The position numbers and the translations under genes are program-made. The notes under the pieces were generated by a model. The model searched no databases. It saw nothing but the letters and a program-made list of their open reading frames with translations, and was not told the origin of the DNA. Shown piece by piece: positions 9,501 through 20,756 of a DNA stretch of 64,000 nt (position 1 is the stretch's first letter; each line of letters starts with the position of its first letter). This DNA comes from Saliniramus fredricksonii (GTDB lineage Bacteria > Pseudomonadota > Alphaproteobacteria > Rhizobiales > Beijerinckiaceae). Location of the stretch: assembly GCF_900094735.1 (NCBI RefSeq), contig NZ_FMBM01000001.1, positions 1,054,001 through 1,118,000 of the forward strand. The letters are read 5' to 3'.

Positions 9501-9995
9501 CGCAAAGCGCTGCTCGGCCAGCTCCGAGCGCCCGTGAAACAGCGCCCGGTCGAGCGGTCCGCGCAGGCCTCCGGTCAGCGCGATCACGCCTTCGCCATGC
9601 GCGCGCAGGGCCTCAATCGCGATACAGGGCTCGGCGCCGAGATCGACATCGAAATAACCCCGGCTGACGAGGCGCATGAGATTGACATAGCCCTCCTCGC
9701 AGGTGGCGAGCAGAACGAGATCGGCGGTGCCGGGCGCGCTGATGCGCTGCGTCGGATCGGCGGGCTCGAAGGCGGTGGTGATCTGCACGCCGGGAATCGG
9801 CTGGATGCCGGCGCCCGAGAGCTTTTCGGAGAATTCCAGCGCGCCGAAGAGGTTGTTGGTATCGGTCAGGGCGAGCGCGGGCTGACGGTCGGCCTCGGCG
9901 AGTTTCGCGAGTTTCGCGATGGGCAGCGCACCCTCCAGCAGAGAATAGGAGGAATGCACATGCAGGTGAACGAATCCCACTTCGCGCAGCACGCT
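6546..9995 (-). CDS. dnaE: DNA polymerase III subunit alpha
   Basis: 1149 residues from ATG 9995, which follows GGGAGAGCGGAA. The start residues MSVLREVGFVHLHVHSSYSL lead straight into the PHP domain. The palm carries the catalytic acids in SMPDFDIDFCVEG (about residue 410). The fingers and the KSHAAAYALVSYQTAWLKA segment follow, then a helix-hairpin-helix region and a C-terminal OB fold (WSDFVRAVKSGSSVGRVAATVL). The length is typical of the replicative DnaE1. This is the catalytic core of the chromosomal replicase. It is transcribed alone; no imuA or imuB is adjacent, which also argues against the mutagenic DnaE2 form. Confidence 0.97.
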   Translation of the reverse strand, partial: SVLREVGFVHLHVHSSYSLLEGALPIAKLAKLAEADRQPALALTDTNNLFGALEFSEKLSGAGIQPIPGVQITTAFEPADPTQRISAPGTADLVLLATCEEGYVNLMRLVSRGYFDVDLGAEPCIAIEALRAHGEGVIALTGGLRGPLDRALFHGRSELAEQRFATLHAIFGDRLYVEIQRHGMEEERAVEGALIAMADRHGVGLVATNEPFFPGPDDYEAHDALMAVAEGQVVSQDQRRKLTPEHGFKTRAEMQALFSDLPDALTNSVEIAMRCAWRVRTRKPILPNFARPGEPGADENAELRRQAEEGLARRIRAHGLAEGFTEEDYRARLDYEIGIIQNMQFPGYFLIVADFIKWAKDHDIPVGPGRGSGAGSLVAYSLTITDLDPLRFGLLFERFLNPERVSMPDFDIDFCVEGREDVIRYVQERYGETNVAQIITFGTLLARGVLRDVGRVLEMPYGQVDKLTKLVPQNPAKPVTLPQAIADEPRLQAAAEEEPVVQRLLAIAQKLEGLHRHASTHAAGVVIGDRPLQELVPLYRDPKTGMRVTQYNMKWVEQAGLVKFDFLGLKTLTVINRAIGLIAQDGGERIDISSIPLDDKTTYDMLRRGETIGIFQVESAGMRKALVEMAADRVEDLIALVALYRPGPMANIPVYCERKHGRGEPEAKWYPLPELAPILRETFGIIVYQEQVMQVAQELAGYSLGDADLLRRAMGKKIKAEMDAQRGRFVSGATERGIAKEKADEIFDLLAKFADYGFNKSHAAAYALVSYQTAWLKANYPVAFMAASMTLDIDNTDKLSEFRREAQRLGITVAPPSINESGVEFAVREGTIIYALAAVKGVGRQAVESIVAARGDEPFKDLADFARRIKPRALNKRTLENLVAAGAFDALEPDRARAMAAVDPIFALAQQASEAEAGGMIDMFGGVASADVALRIPEYTPWTASERLQREYDAVGFFLSGHPLDEYEGLLDKLRVQRWSDFVRAVKSGSSVGRVAATVLDKQERRTRSGSKMGIYQLSDQSGHFEAIIFSEGLQRYRDILEPGAAVILMMQAGIEGEEVRARIGTAEPLDEAIAKHQKGMRIYLRDARPIPSVQQRLAARGEGEVSLVLILDEGAQEVEVRLPGKYLATPQIAGALRAVPGVVDVEIS

Positions 9996-10123
9996 CATTT
10001 CCGCTCTCCCCGATCCGCGACGCCCAGCCGTTTGTGACAAAGCGGGAAGGCGAAGTCGAGGGGGCGCGGGAGGCCCGTCCCGCTCGCCTGTGGACGAAAG
10101 CGGCCGCGATCGCGCATCAAAGA

Positions 10124-10150
10124 GGGGCCGCGTCGGTGTGACGCGGCCCC
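10124..10150 (-). terminator. Terminator after the first flagellin gene
   Basis: A perfect 11-bp stem GGGGCCGCGTC / GACGCGGCCCC with a 5-nt loop lies 52 bp after the flagellin stop. On the minus strand it is followed by TCTTTG, a short T-rich tail. Confidence 0.7.
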
Positions 10151-10201
10151 CAAGTTCAAGGTATCGAAGTCCAGGGTATCGAACCAGTGAGGCGTTTTCG
10201 A

Positions 10202-11146
10202 TCAGCGGAACAGCGAGAGGATGTTCTGGCTGTTGCCATTGGCGATCGAGAGCGCCTGGATACCAAGCTGCTGTTGTGTCTGAAGGGCCTGCAGACGCGT
10301 GGATTCGGCGTTCATGTCTGCATCCACCAGCTGGCCGACGCCGCGATCGATGGAGTCCTTCAGTTCGGAGACGAAGTCCTGCTGCAGGCCAATGCGGTTC
10401 TTGATCGCGCCGAGATTGGTGGCGGCATCGGTGATGTCGGAGAGAACCGCATCGACGAGGCCCACGGCCACTTCCATATCCGCCGAGAAGTCGCCATCGG
10501 CGGCGGCCGCATTGACGTCGATATCCACCAGGCTGGTACCCGTCACCGAAGCGCCGGCGAAGGTGAAGGTCCCCGAGCGATCCTCATCGAGAATGCCGGC
10601 ATTGGCGCCACCGGTATCGACAAGCTGCGTCCCCGTGATCTCGACGGTCGTCGTCTCAAGGCTCACGGCACCCGTAGCGGTGCGTGTGAACGAGCTGACG
10701 ATCTCGCGATCGGCGGCAGCGCCCGCATCGGTGGAGTCGAATTGCAGCCAGTTCTCGCCGTTGAACACGGCCGAGGCGGCGATGTTCTGCAACTGGTTCT
10801 GCAATTCGTCGATCTCGCCCTGGATCTTGCCGCGATCGACGCCGGGCTGCGCGGCGGCGGTGACCTTGGCCTTGATTTCGGAGACGACATCAACCGTCGA
10901 ATTGAGGGCGGTATACATCACATCCACGGTCGCGGCGCCGAGGCCGAGGGCGTCCTGGACGGCGCCGAGTGCCTTGTTGTCCGAGCGCATGGTGGTTGCA
11001 ATCGACCAATAGGCGGCGTTGTCGGCGGCATCGGACACACGGTAACCGGTCGAGATCCGGTTCTGCGTGGTATCCATCTGTTTGTTGGTGCCCGACAGCG
11101 TCTGGAGGGCGGTCATTGCGGCGGAGTTGGTGAGAAGGCTAGACAT
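10202..11146 (-). CDS. Flagellin (rhizobial FlaA-like)
   Basis: 314 residues. The conserved N-terminal D0/D1 helices are plain (SSLLTNSAAMTALQTLSGTN, then QNRISTGYRVSDAADNAAYW), as is the C-terminal helix ending SIANGNSQNILSLFR. The variable centre is short, about 100 residues. Flagellin is exported by the flagellar type III apparatus and polymerises as the filament. No other flagellar gene is nearby, so this is an orphan copy away from the main fla cluster. A second, divergent flagellin lies at 48967-50145. Flagellin expression in this group is usually FlbT/FlaF-controlled; no such gene is seen here. Confidence 0.95.
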   Translation of the reverse strand: MSSLLTNSAAMTALQTLSGTNKQMDTTQNRISTGYRVSDAADNAAYWSIATTMRSDNKALGAVQDALGLGAATVDVMYTALNSTVDVVSEIKAKVTAAAQPGVDRGKIQGEIDELQNQLQNIAASAVFNGENWLQFDSTDAGAAADREIVSSFTRTATGAVSLETTTVEITGTQLVDTGGANAGILDEDRSGTFTFAGASVTGTSLVDIDVNAAAADGDFSADMEVAVGLVDAVLSDITDAATNLGAIKNRIGLQQDFVSELKDSIDRGVGQLVDADMNAESTRLQALQTQQQLGIQALSIANGNSQNILSLFR

Positions 11147-11382
11147 GGTAAGTCCCTTTCAAGAAATGCAGAGCGAAGGGACATGCCGGGTTTTCACCGG
11201 TATGGCGGGAGCGGCGTCATGCCTTTGAGCCGGTCTTCATGCTGCGGCCCAACCCGTCATGGGAAAGAGATTGCCAGCCGAAGCTTGCGCGAAGCTTAAA
11301 AGTCGTCGCGCAATTCGACGGGTCGGTCGATTTCGCGCCCTTCGGCACGCGCCGGCGAGCGTATCACCTTGACGAGCAAGGC

Positions 11383-12240
11383 TTACGGGCAGGGGCCGGT
11401 CTCGAGGAACTCGATCGACGTCATCGTGCCCGCCAGCGCGAAATCGCCGAAATCCATCGTCAGATCGGTGGTGACCCCGTTCTCGTGCAGATCGAAACCG
11501 GCCACATAGCCCGGCATACCATCGCCAGCTTCGCCGCGATCGAAATAGCTCAGGGTGACGCGCCAGCGCTGGGTCCGGGTGAGCCGGGAAAATGCGCTGC
11601 CCTCATCGGGGCCGAGCGGGGCGCCGATCACGGCGAGGGTGTCGTGAATGTCGTCGCCTTCATCGCCACCGTCGAACAATGCTGATTCGAGGATCGCCTC
11701 ACCGCCTTGCGCGGCATCGAGGATCGCGATGATGTGCTGCGCTGGGAAGGCGGGCGCCTCCGCATGCATGACCTCGTCGCTGCGCGGCTCCTCGAGCAGG
11801 ATCCGCAGCCCGCCATCGATGATTTCCGCCTCGCCCTGCGTGCGCATCGTCGGCATGCCGTCGAGCAGGGTGCGGGTGTGGAAGCTGAACGCGCCCGCCT
11901 CGCCATCCTCGAAGGTCGTGACGTTGGTGTCGAGGGTCATCGCGCCGGCCTCGCCGATCAGCGTGGTAAGCTGGCGCACATTCGTGGTGTAGCCCTCGCA
12001 GGCGCTGCCGACGAATTCATAGACGATCCGCCCCTCGGCATCGATCACGTCGCCGCCACCGCGCAGGAGGCTCAGATCATAAACCGCCCGGTGCGAGGCG
12101 AGGGCGACAGCCTCCTGCGGCGCCGACCAGGCTCCCGAGGGGGCGACAAGCGCGCCGCCGAGCATTGCGGCGGCGATTGCGATCCGGGCGGAGCGCGAGA
12201 GCAGGGGGGATGACCCGCGTGACGGCAGGGAAACGGACAT
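11383..12240 (-). CDS. eipB: Cell envelope protein EipB (DUF1849 family)
   Basis: 285 residues from ATG 12240. The frame is open a further 81 codons, but those have the character of non-coding leader. A signal peptide (basic start, then IAIAAAMLGGALVAPSGAWS followed by APQEAV) predicts periplasmic export. The mature part begins ALASHRAVYDLSLLRGGGDV, the hallmark of the alphaproteobacterial DUF1849/EipB family. It contains two Cys, one in GSACEGYTTN and one in ETGPCP at the C-terminus; EipB of Brucella uses such a pair for a disulfide that stabilises its beta-spiral. EipB supports envelope integrity under stress and is conserved in Hyphomicrobiales. It is divergent from ridA. Confidence 0.88.
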   Translation of the reverse strand: MSVSLPSRGSSPLLSRSARIAIAAAMLGGALVAPSGAWSAPQEAVALASHRAVYDLSLLRGGGDVIDAEGRIVYEFVGSACEGYTTNVRQLTTLIGEAGAMTLDTNVTTFEDGEAGAFSFHTRTLLDGMPTMRTQGEAEIIDGGLRILLEEPRSDEVMHAEAPAFPAQHIIAILDAAQGGEAILESALFDGGDEGDDIHDTLAVIGAPLGPDEGSAFSRLTRTQRWRVTLSYFDRGEAGDGMPGYVAGFDLHENGVTTDLTMDFGDFALAGTMTSIEFLETGPCP

Positions 12241-12430
12241 GCGCAAACAACCTTCGATTCGACGCGCCGACTGTAAGCGGCGTGCGGGTGCGGCGCAAAC
12301 ACCATCGTATCGCGCAGCGCTTTCTCCTCTCTTGCTCTGCCCTCTTGCTCTCGCGCCCGCGATCCGCCACAAGCGCAGATCAGGCGGGACGCTGTTCCGC
12401 AGCGGAGAGCCAGAGCAACGGGAGCGCATC

Positions 12431-12916
12431 ATGAGCAACGCCACGCAGGGCCGGATCGAGGCCCGACTCGCCGAAATCGGCATCAGCCTGCCTACACCCG
12501 CCGCACCGGTCGCGAATTACGTGCCCTTCGTGCGCAGCGGCAATCTGGTGATCATTTCCGGCCAGATCTGCCTGGGCCCCGACGGCAAGATCGCGCCTGC
12601 GCATCAGGGCAAGCTCGGCGATGTCGTGGACGAGACCGCCGGACGCGCGGCGGCGCGGGCCTGCGCGATCAATCTGCTGGCGCAGCTGCGCGCCGCGATC
12701 GGCGATCTCGACGCGGTGACCCGCGTCGTGCGCCTTGGCGGCTTCATCAATTGCGTGCCCGATTACGGCGCGGTCGCCCAGGTCATGAACGGCGCCTCGG
12801 ATCTGATGGTTGAGGCCTTCGGCGATGTCGGGCGCCATGCCCGCTCCACCATCGGCGTCGCGCAACTGCCGCTTGATGCCGCCGTCGAGGTCGAGGGCAT
12901 GTTCGAGGTGCGCTGA
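12431..12916 (+). CDS. RidA family protein (YjgF/YER057c-like)
   Basis: 161 residues from ATG 12431, preceded by GGGAG. The fold is recognised from YVPFVRSGNLVIISGQICLG, the central AINLLAQLRAAIGDLDAVTR helix, FINCVPDYGAVAQVMNGASD and the ARSTIGVAQLPLDAAVEVEG end, which contains the Arg that binds the substrate carboxylate in RidA. RidA enzymes hydrolyse reactive enamine/imine intermediates formed by PLP enzymes. This is the longer (about 150-residue) subgroup, whose substrate is less certain. The transaldolase gene follows 24 bp downstream and may be co-transcribed. Confidence 0.9.
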   Translation: MSNATQGRIEARLAEIGISLPTPAAPVANYVPFVRSGNLVIISGQICLGPDGKIAPAHQGKLGDVVDETAGRAAARACAINLLAQLRAAIGDLDAVTRVVRLGGFINCVPDYGAVAQVMNGASDLMVEAFGDVGRHARSTIGVAQLPLDAAVEVEGMFEVR

Positions 12917-12940
12917 GCGCCGCCATCCGGGGAGACAATC

Positions 12941-13900
12941 ATGACATCCAAGCTCGAGCGCCTGCGCGAGATGACCGTGGTCGTGGCCGATACCGGCGAC
13001 ATCGCGGCGGTGCGCCGCCTGAACCCGCAGGATTGCACCACCAATCCGACACTGCTTCTGAAAGCCGCCGGCGATCCCGCCTCCGCGCCGCTGGTCGACG
13101 AGGCGATCGCCTGGGGACGGAGCCTGTCGGGGCCGATCGAGGCGCGGGCAGAAGCGGTCTGCGACCGGCTGGCCGTCTCCTTCGGCGCGGAGCTCGCCGG
13201 GATCGTGCCGGGCCGGGTCTCGACGGAGGTCGATGCCGATCTCTCCTTCGACACGCAGGCCACGCTCGCCAAGGCCCGCGCCATCATTGCCGCCTATGAG
13301 GCGCGCGGCATCGGACGCGAGCGCATCCTGATCAAGATCGCCGCGACCTGGGAGGGCATCCGCGCTGCCGAGATCCTCCAGAAGGAGGGAATCGACTGCA
13401 ATCTCACGCTGCTCTTCTCGCTGGTCCAGGCGGTGGCCTGCGCCGATGCAGGCGTCTTCCTGATCTCGCCCTTCGTCGGGCGTATTCTCGACTGGCACAA
13501 GGCGCGCGGCGGCGGGCCCTATACGCCCGATGACGATCCCGGTGTGGTCTCGGTGCGGGCCATCTACGCCTATTACAAGGCGCATGGCATCGACACGGTG
13601 GTGATGGGCGCCTCCTTCCGCAATGCCGGCGAGATCGAGGCGCTGGCCGGTTGCGACCGGCTGACCATCTCCCCCGCCCTGCTCGACGAACTCGCCGCCG
13701 ATGAAGGCGATCTGCCCCGGCGCCTGTCGCCTGACACGATTGCCGAGGCCCCGGCCCGGCTCGCGCTGGACGAGCCGCATTTCCGCTATCTCCTGAACGC
13801 GGATGCGATGGCCACCGAGAAACTCGCCGAGGGCATCCGTGCTTTCGTCAAGGATCTGCACGCCCTGCGCGCCCTGGTGACGGAGCGCCTCGCCGGCTGA
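12941..13900 (+). CDS. tal: Transaldolase
   Basis: 319 residues, the usual TalB length. Catalytic features are the N-terminal Asp in [11 protein letters not shown], the Asn/Thr in [12 protein letters not shown], the Schiff-base Lys in [18 protein letters not shown] (about residue 130) and the [13 protein letters not shown] and [13 protein letters not shown] segments. It transfers a dihydroxyacetone unit between sedoheptulose-7-phosphate and glyceraldehyde-3-phosphate in the non-oxidative pentose phosphate pathway, in the cytoplasm. The ribosome site GGGGAG is 10 nt upstream. The transketolase and lower-glycolysis operon is about 9 kb away. Confidence 0.95.
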   Translation: MTSKLERLREMTVVVADTGDIAAVRRLNPQDCTTNPTLLLKAAGDPASAPLVDEAIAWGRSLSGPIEARAEAVCDRLAVSFGAELAGIVPGRVSTEVDADLSFDTQATLAKARAIIAAYEARGIGRERILIKIAATWEGIRAAEILQKEGIDCNLTLLFSLVQAVACADAGVFLISPFVGRILDWHKARGGGPYTPDDDPGVVSVRAIYAYYKAHGIDTVVMGASFRNAGEIEALAGCDRLTISPALLDELAADEGDLPRRLSPDTIAEAPARLALDEPHFRYLLNADAMATEKLAEGIRAFVKDLHALRALVTERLAG

Positions 13901-14034
13901 TGTCGCGGACCGGCCCCGCAGATTCCGCGCTTGCGCAGGATCAATGCGCGGAGCGCCGCCCCGTGATCATGTGTCGCTCTCGAGCCCGGCCCCCGCGGGC
14001 TGATCCCGGACATGCGACATGCGGGGGAAAGACG

Positions 14035-14343
14035 ATGAGCGATCAACTGACGCGGCGGGTCGTGGCGCACCGCGATTATCTCGACGACATGCTGCGCAGC
14101 CTCGGCTACGCCATGACCGATCTCGACGGCACACCGGCGCTGCCCGTGGCCTGCGGCGATTGCGGGCAGAGCCGTGATTGTGGCACCTGGCGCGATGCGC
14201 GCGTGGCGGATAGGGTCATGCGCCGGTCCGGTGTGACCGATTGCGCGGATGTTCCGGCATCGGTCTGGCCGCGTTTCTGCCCGAACCGCGATGCCGGGGA
14301 GGGCCGCGTAAGCCCCCTTCCGGTTCAGCGTTGCAGCACGTAG
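14035..14343 (+). CDS. Small Cys-rich protein, DUF6455-like
   Basis: 102 residues from ATG 14035, preceded by GGGGGAAAG. It has an N-terminal helix (VVAHRDYLDDMLRSLGYAM), then VACGDCGQSRDCGTWRD and PRFCPN. The spaced cysteines resemble the alphaproteobacterial DUF6455 family, whose members are small and of unknown function and may bind metal. The last 19 bp overlap the 3' end of phaC on the other strand. The family assignment is from memory of the motif and is tentative; the coding call is supported by the ribosome site and composition. Confidence 0.6.
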   Translation: MSDQLTRRVVAHRDYLDDMLRSLGYAMTDLDGTPALPVACGDCGQSRDCGTWRDARVADRVMRRSGVTDCADVPASVWPRFCPNRDAGEGRVSPLPVQRCST

Positions 14344-16040
14344 GTTCCCGGCGCATCGCAAAGTGGCGGATAGCCATTCTCCGGAGCGCCGGTCGCGGGT
14401 GGCGTAACGGGTTCTGCGGAACGCGCGGCAAGCCATTCCGCCCAGGCCGGCCACCACGAGCCCTGCCGGACCGGCACCTGCTCCATCCAGCTCTGCGCAT
14501 CAACGAAGGGCGCATCGTGCTCGGTGGTATGGATGCGGTAATGACGGCGCGGATGGTCGGGACGCGAGACGATCCCGGCATTATGGCCGCCATTGGTGAG
14601 AATGAAGGTCGTCTGCGTTTCGGTCAGGCGCTGGAACTTGTAGACCGAGGACCAGGGTGCGACATGATCCGTCTCGGTGCCGACGCCGATCACCGGGATG
14701 CGCAGATCATTGAGTGCGACCGGGCGCCCGTCCACCTCGTAACGCCCGTGCGCGAGCCGGTTCTCGAGGAAGAGCCAGCGCAGATATTGCGCATGCATGG
14801 CATAGGGCATGCGCGTCGCATCGGCATTCCAGGCCATCAGCGCATTGGGGCTGACCCGCTCGCCCAGCAGATAATCACGCACCATCCGCGTCCAGAACAG
14901 GTCGTTTGAGCGCAGCATGGTGAAGGCACCGGCCATCTGGCTGGAATCGAGATAACCCTGGCGCCACATCATGTCCTCGAGCAGCGCCACCTGCCCCTCG
15001 GTGATGAACAGGCTCAGTTCGCCCGCTTCGGTGAAATCGGTCTGGGCGGCGAAGAGCGAGAGTGAGGCGAGGCGTTCATCCCCGTCCCGCGCCATCGCGG
15101 CGGCGGCGATCGCCATCAGCGTGCCGCCCAGACAATAGCCCGCCGCATGCACGCGCTCGGCCCCCGTGATCGCGGTGATCGCGTCGAGCGCCGCGCGCGG
15201 GCCGAGATCGAGGTAATCCGCCATGCCGCAATCGCGATCATCAGCATCGGGGTTGCGCCAGGACAGCATGAACACGCTAAAGCCCTGATCGACGAGATGA
15301 CGCACCAGTGATTCCTGGGGCGTCAGGTCGAGAATGTAGTATTTCATGATCCAGGCCGGGACGATCATCACCGGCTCTGGATGCACCTTCTCCGTTGTCG
15401 GCGTGTACTGGATCAGCTCCATCAGCCGGTTGCGCGCCACCACCTTGCCCGGTGTCGTGGCCATGGTCTCGCCGACACGGAAATCACCGGCCTCCGGCGC
15501 CACATCCGCCTTTGCCTGCACCGCGCGCGTCGCATCCTCGATGGCATGCAGGGCGCCCTCGACGAAATTCGAGCCGCCGGTCTCGCGGGTGCGGGCGAGT
15601 ACTTCCGGGTTGAACGGCACGAAATTCGACGGCGCGACCGCGTCGAGCATCTGCCTGACCATGAAGCTCAGCATGGCTTCGTTCTGCGGCGCCACACCGC
15701 GCGTCTGCGTCGTCGCCACGCGCCACCAATCCTCACTGGCGAGGAAACTGTCGCGCATCAGGCGAAACGGCGCATCGTCCCAGGACGGCGCAGCGAAGCG
15801 GCGGTCGGTGCCGGTCGCGGTTTCCGGCTGCATGCCGAGGGCGAGGCGGGATGCGTCACGCCATGCCTTGTCGACCAGATCGGCCTGTTTTCCGGGCGAA
15901 AGCGCGAAATGCAGGGCCCAATCCGTCCAGGCATTGATCAGCGCCGTCGGCGCGATCCCGCCCGTTGCCTGTGCAATCCCGGCGCCGGCCATCCGGTCCA
16001 GGATCTGTGCGCGTTCTGCGTTCTTCTGAAAATTGACCAT
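14325..16040 (-). CDS. phaC: Class I poly(3-hydroxyalkanoate) synthase
   Basis: 571 residues. The N-terminal PhaC domain (FALSPGKQADLVDKAWRDAS, then RRFAAPSWDDAPFRLMRDSF) is followed by the alpha/beta hydrolase core. The lipase-like box with the catalytic Cys is AAGYCLGGTLMAI (near residue 300). The Asp is in GVGTETDHVAPWSSVYKF and the His in TNGGHNAGIVSRP. It polymerises 3-hydroxyacyl-CoA into storage granules. No phaE partner is adjacent, so it is class I. phaA, phaB and phaR are not in the window, although an hbd gene at 38275 concerns a related C4 substrate. Its 3' end overlaps the preceding small gene tail to tail. Confidence 0.95.
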   Translation of the reverse strand: MVNFQKNAERAQILDRMAGAGIAQATGGIAPTALINAWTDWALHFALSPGKQADLVDKAWRDASRLALGMQPETATGTDRRFAAPSWDDAPFRLMRDSFLASEDWWRVATTQTRGVAPQNEAMLSFMVRQMLDAVAPSNFVPFNPEVLARTRETGGSNFVEGALHAIEDATRAVQAKADVAPEAGDFRVGETMATTPGKVVARNRLMELIQYTPTTEKVHPEPVMIVPAWIMKYYILDLTPQESLVRHLVDQGFSVFMLSWRNPDADDRDCGMADYLDLGPRAALDAITAITGAERVHAAGYCLGGTLMAIAAAAMARDGDERLASLSLFAAQTDFTEAGELSLFITEGQVALLEDMMWRQGYLDSSQMAGAFTMLRSNDLFWTRMVRDYLLGERVSPNALMAWNADATRMPYAMHAQYLRWLFLENRLAHGRYEVDGRPVALNDLRIPVIGVGTETDHVAPWSSVYKFQRLTETQTTFILTNGGHNAGIVSRPDHPRRHYRIHTTEHDAPFVDAQSWMEQVPVRQGSWWPAWAEWLAARSAEPVTPPATGAPENGYPPLCDAPGTYVLQR

Positions 16041-16229
16041 GTGTTGCCTCTTCCCGCAGCATCCTGCTGCCGTTCATGCCTTCAAAGCATGGTTTCACGA
16101 CGCTTTTGCGTCATCGGCGCCGCCGGAATGCGAGTCAGGCAAGATCGACGCCACTTTCGTTGTCGCCCGGGCGCCATGACGGGAGAGCCCGAGCCGCCGG
16201 TTCGAGGCCGACCGCGCGCGCAACGCCAA

Positions 16230-16256
16230 CGGTCGCTCTGCCGGGGAAAGCGACCG
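16230..16256 (-). terminator. Hairpin after gyrB
   Basis: An 8-bp inverted repeat CGGTCGCT (16230-16237) / AGCGACCG (16249-16256) with an 11-nt loop lies 28 bp beyond the gyrB stop. No T-run follows, so termination is only plausible. Confidence 0.35.
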
Positions 16257-16283
16257 GTTCGTCATGTCGGGGGCGATATGCCG

Positions 16284-18996
<2,713 letters not shown>

Positions 18997-19317
18997 ATGA
19001 AGGATCTGATGGGTTTGATGAAGCAGGCACAGGCCATGCAGGAACGCATGCAGTCGATGCAGGCGGAGATGGACGAGATCGAGGTCGAGGGCCAGGCCGG
19101 CGGCGGCGCGGTCAAGGTGACGATGAGCGCCAAGGGCATGATGCGCGGCGTTTCCATCGATGCCAGCCTGATGAATGCCGACGAGAAGGAAATCGTCGAG
19201 GATCTCGTCGTCGCCGCCGTCAACGATGCCCGGGCCAAGGGCGAGCGTCAGGTGCAGGAGCGCATGGCCGAGATCACCGAGGGCCTGCCGCTGCCTCCGG
19301 GCATGAAGCTGTTCTGA
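18997..19317 (+). CDS. ybaB: YbaB/EbfC nucleoid-associated protein
   Basis: 106 residues from ATG 18997. The protein begins [20 protein letters not shown], a Met/Gln-rich helix typical of YbaB/EbfC, and continues with [20 protein letters not shown] (the beta-strand core) and a second long helix, ending LPPGMKLF. The dimer binds DNA without strict sequence need and is encoded next to recR in most bacteria. The recR start is 16 bp downstream. The usual upstream partner dnaX is absent here. Confidence 0.95.
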   Translation: MKDLMGLMKQAQAMQERMQSMQAEMDEIEVEGQAGGGAVKVTMSAKGMMRGVSIDASLMNADEKEIVEDLVVAAVNDARAKGERQVQERMAEITEGLPLPPGMKLF

Positions 19318-19333
19318 GGCACGCGCCAACGCC

Positions 19334-19939
19334 ATGCCGAAAGCCTCTGCCGGGCCCGAAATCGAGCGCCTGATCCAGCTGCTCGCGCGCCTTCCCGGGC
19401 TCGGGCCCCGCTCGGCCCGGCGCGCGGCGCTGCATCTGGTCAAGAAGCGCGAGCAATTGCTGACCCCGCTCGCGGACGCCACGCGGGCGGCGGCGGAACG
19501 GATCGTCACCTGCTCGGTCTGCGGCAATATCGATACCAGCGACCCCTGTGCCATCTGCGCCGATGGTGAGCGCGATGGGCGTATCATCGTGGTGGTAGAG
19601 GATGTCGCCGATCTTTGGGCGCTCGAGCGCGCCGGCATCCTGAATGCGCGCTATCACGTGCTCGGCGGCGTGCTCTCGCCCCTGGACGGAATCGGCCCGG
19701 AAGAGCTCAGCATTGCCGGCCTCGTCGCGCGTGCATCCGAGCCGGGCGTCGAGGAGATCATCATCGCCCTCAACGCCACCGTCGACGGGCAGACCACGGC
19801 GCATTATCTCACCGATTCCCTGCGCCACCTGCCGGTGAAGATCACCCGGCTCGCCCACGGAGTGCCCGTGGGCGGCGAGCTCGATTATCTCGACGAGGGC
19901 ACGCTCGGGGCGGCCTTGCGCGCCCGTACCGCCTTTTAG
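19334..19939 (+). CDS. recR: Recombination mediator RecR
   Basis: 201 residues, the usual length. A helix-hairpin-helix segment [20 protein letters not shown] is followed by the C4 zinc motif [16 protein letters not shown] near residue 57, the Toprim domain ([18 protein letters not shown], then [20 protein letters not shown]) and a Walker-B-like C-terminus (THYLTD equivalent [11 protein letters not shown]). RecR works with RecO/RecF to load RecA at gapped DNA. It forms an operon with ybaB and converges on pal. Confidence 0.96.
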   Translation: MPKASAGPEIERLIQLLARLPGLGPRSARRAALHLVKKREQLLTPLADATRAAAERIVTCSVCGNIDTSDPCAICADGERDGRIIVVVEDVADLWALERAGILNARYHVLGGVLSPLDGIGPEELSIAGLVARASEPGVEEIIIALNATVDGQTTAHYLTDSLRHLPVKITRLAHGVPVGGELDYLDEGTLGAALRARTAF

Positions 19940-19942
19940 AGA

Positions 19943-19971
19943 GCCCCGGGCATGCATTCGCGCCCCGGGGC
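19943..19971. terminator. Dyad between convergent recR and pal
   Basis: GCCCCGGG (19943-19950) pairs with CCCGGGGC (19964-19971) across a 13-nt loop in the 43-bp gap between two convergent stops. It may serve both genes. No T-run is visible. Confidence 0.4.
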
Positions 19972-19982
19972 GTCATGCCTGA

Positions 19983-20492
19983 TCAGGAACCCGCAGCACC
20001 GTCGAGCAGGGTCACGGCGCGGCGGTTCTGGGCCCAGCACCCCGGTTCGGCGCAGGCGACGACGGGGCGCTCCTTGCCGTAGGAGACCACGCGCATGCGA
20101 TCGGCATCGACGCCGCGCGAGGCCAGATAATCGCGCACGGTCTGGGCGCGGCGGGCGCCGAGGGCGAAATTGTACTCGCGGGTGCCACGCTCGTCCGCAT
20201 GACCCTCGATCAGGAAGGTATAGCGCGGATAGCGGTTGAGCCATTCCGCTTGCTGGTTCAGCGTGGCGATGGCGCTGGCATTCAGATCGGTCGAATCCGT
20301 GTCGAAGAAGACGCGATCACCGACATTGACGGTGAAATCCTGCGTCGAGCCGGGCGTGCCCGCCCCGCCCGCACCGAACCCGCCGGCGCCGGCGATATCC
20401 TCCGCACCGCGCGCACAGGCGGCGAGTGTCAGACCGAGGGCAAAGAGCGCGGCGATACGCAGGCCGCGCGACAGGGTGATGGAAGCAAACAT
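19983..20492 (-). CDS. pal: Peptidoglycan-associated lipoprotein Pal (OmpA family)
   Basis: 169 residues. The lipoprotein signal runs LRIAALFALGLTLAACARG, with the lipobox LAAC giving a lipidated Cys at about residue 26. A Gly-rich linker leads to the OmpA/Pal peptidoglycan-binding domain: VFFDTDSTDLNASA, IEGHADERGTREYNFALGARRA (the meso-DAP binding loop) and VVSYGKERPV. Pal anchors the outer membrane to the wall and works with the Tol complex in cell division. The tolQRAB genes that usually precede it are not in the window; the neighbour upstream is an aminotransferase gene. A generic OmpA-family lipoprotein is the alternative. Confidence 0.85.
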   Translation of the reverse strand: MFASITLSRGLRIAALFALGLTLAACARGAEDIAGAGGFGAGGAGTPGSTQDFTVNVGDRVFFDTDSTDLNASAIATLNQQAEWLNRYPRYTFLIEGHADERGTREYNFALGARRAQTVRDYLASRGVDADRMRVVSYGKERPVVACAEPGCWAQNRRAVTLLDGAAGS

Positions 20493-20566
20493 GACGAGAC
20501 CGACTCCTTGACGCAGGTCCGATGGGGCGTCGCGGCTGTTGTAGCGTGAAGACGTTAAGCGAAGAT

Positions 20567-20584
20567 TTCATCAACCTTGATGAA
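20567..20584. promoter_or_regulatory. Perfect 18-bp dyad upstream of pal
   Basis: TTCATCAA (20567-20574), two bases, TTGATGAA (20577-20584). A second dyad CGCAA-GCG-TTGCG follows at 20593-20605. Both lie 75-113 bp upstream of the pal start in an intergenic region that also contains the downstream side of the aminotransferase gene. They are candidate operators. Confidence 0.45.
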
Positions 20585-20756
20585 GTGTTTCCCGCAAGCG
20601 TTGCGGCAGTCACTTTGTCGTGAAACCGCAATAGCATGGCTTTCGCTCGGCTTTGCGGCAAAAGCGCGACGGTTTCCGGACCGGCATCGGGCGGGGGCGG
20701 GGCGAAGTTCCGGCAGGGGCTCTTCCGCCTCCCTGCAGCAGCATGCCGGCGCCCTG

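Noticed and set aside
7710-10037. Long plus-strand open frame (775 codons) over dnaE
   Set aside because: Antisense shadow of dnaE, caused by high GC3; no domain is seen and dnaE explains the region.
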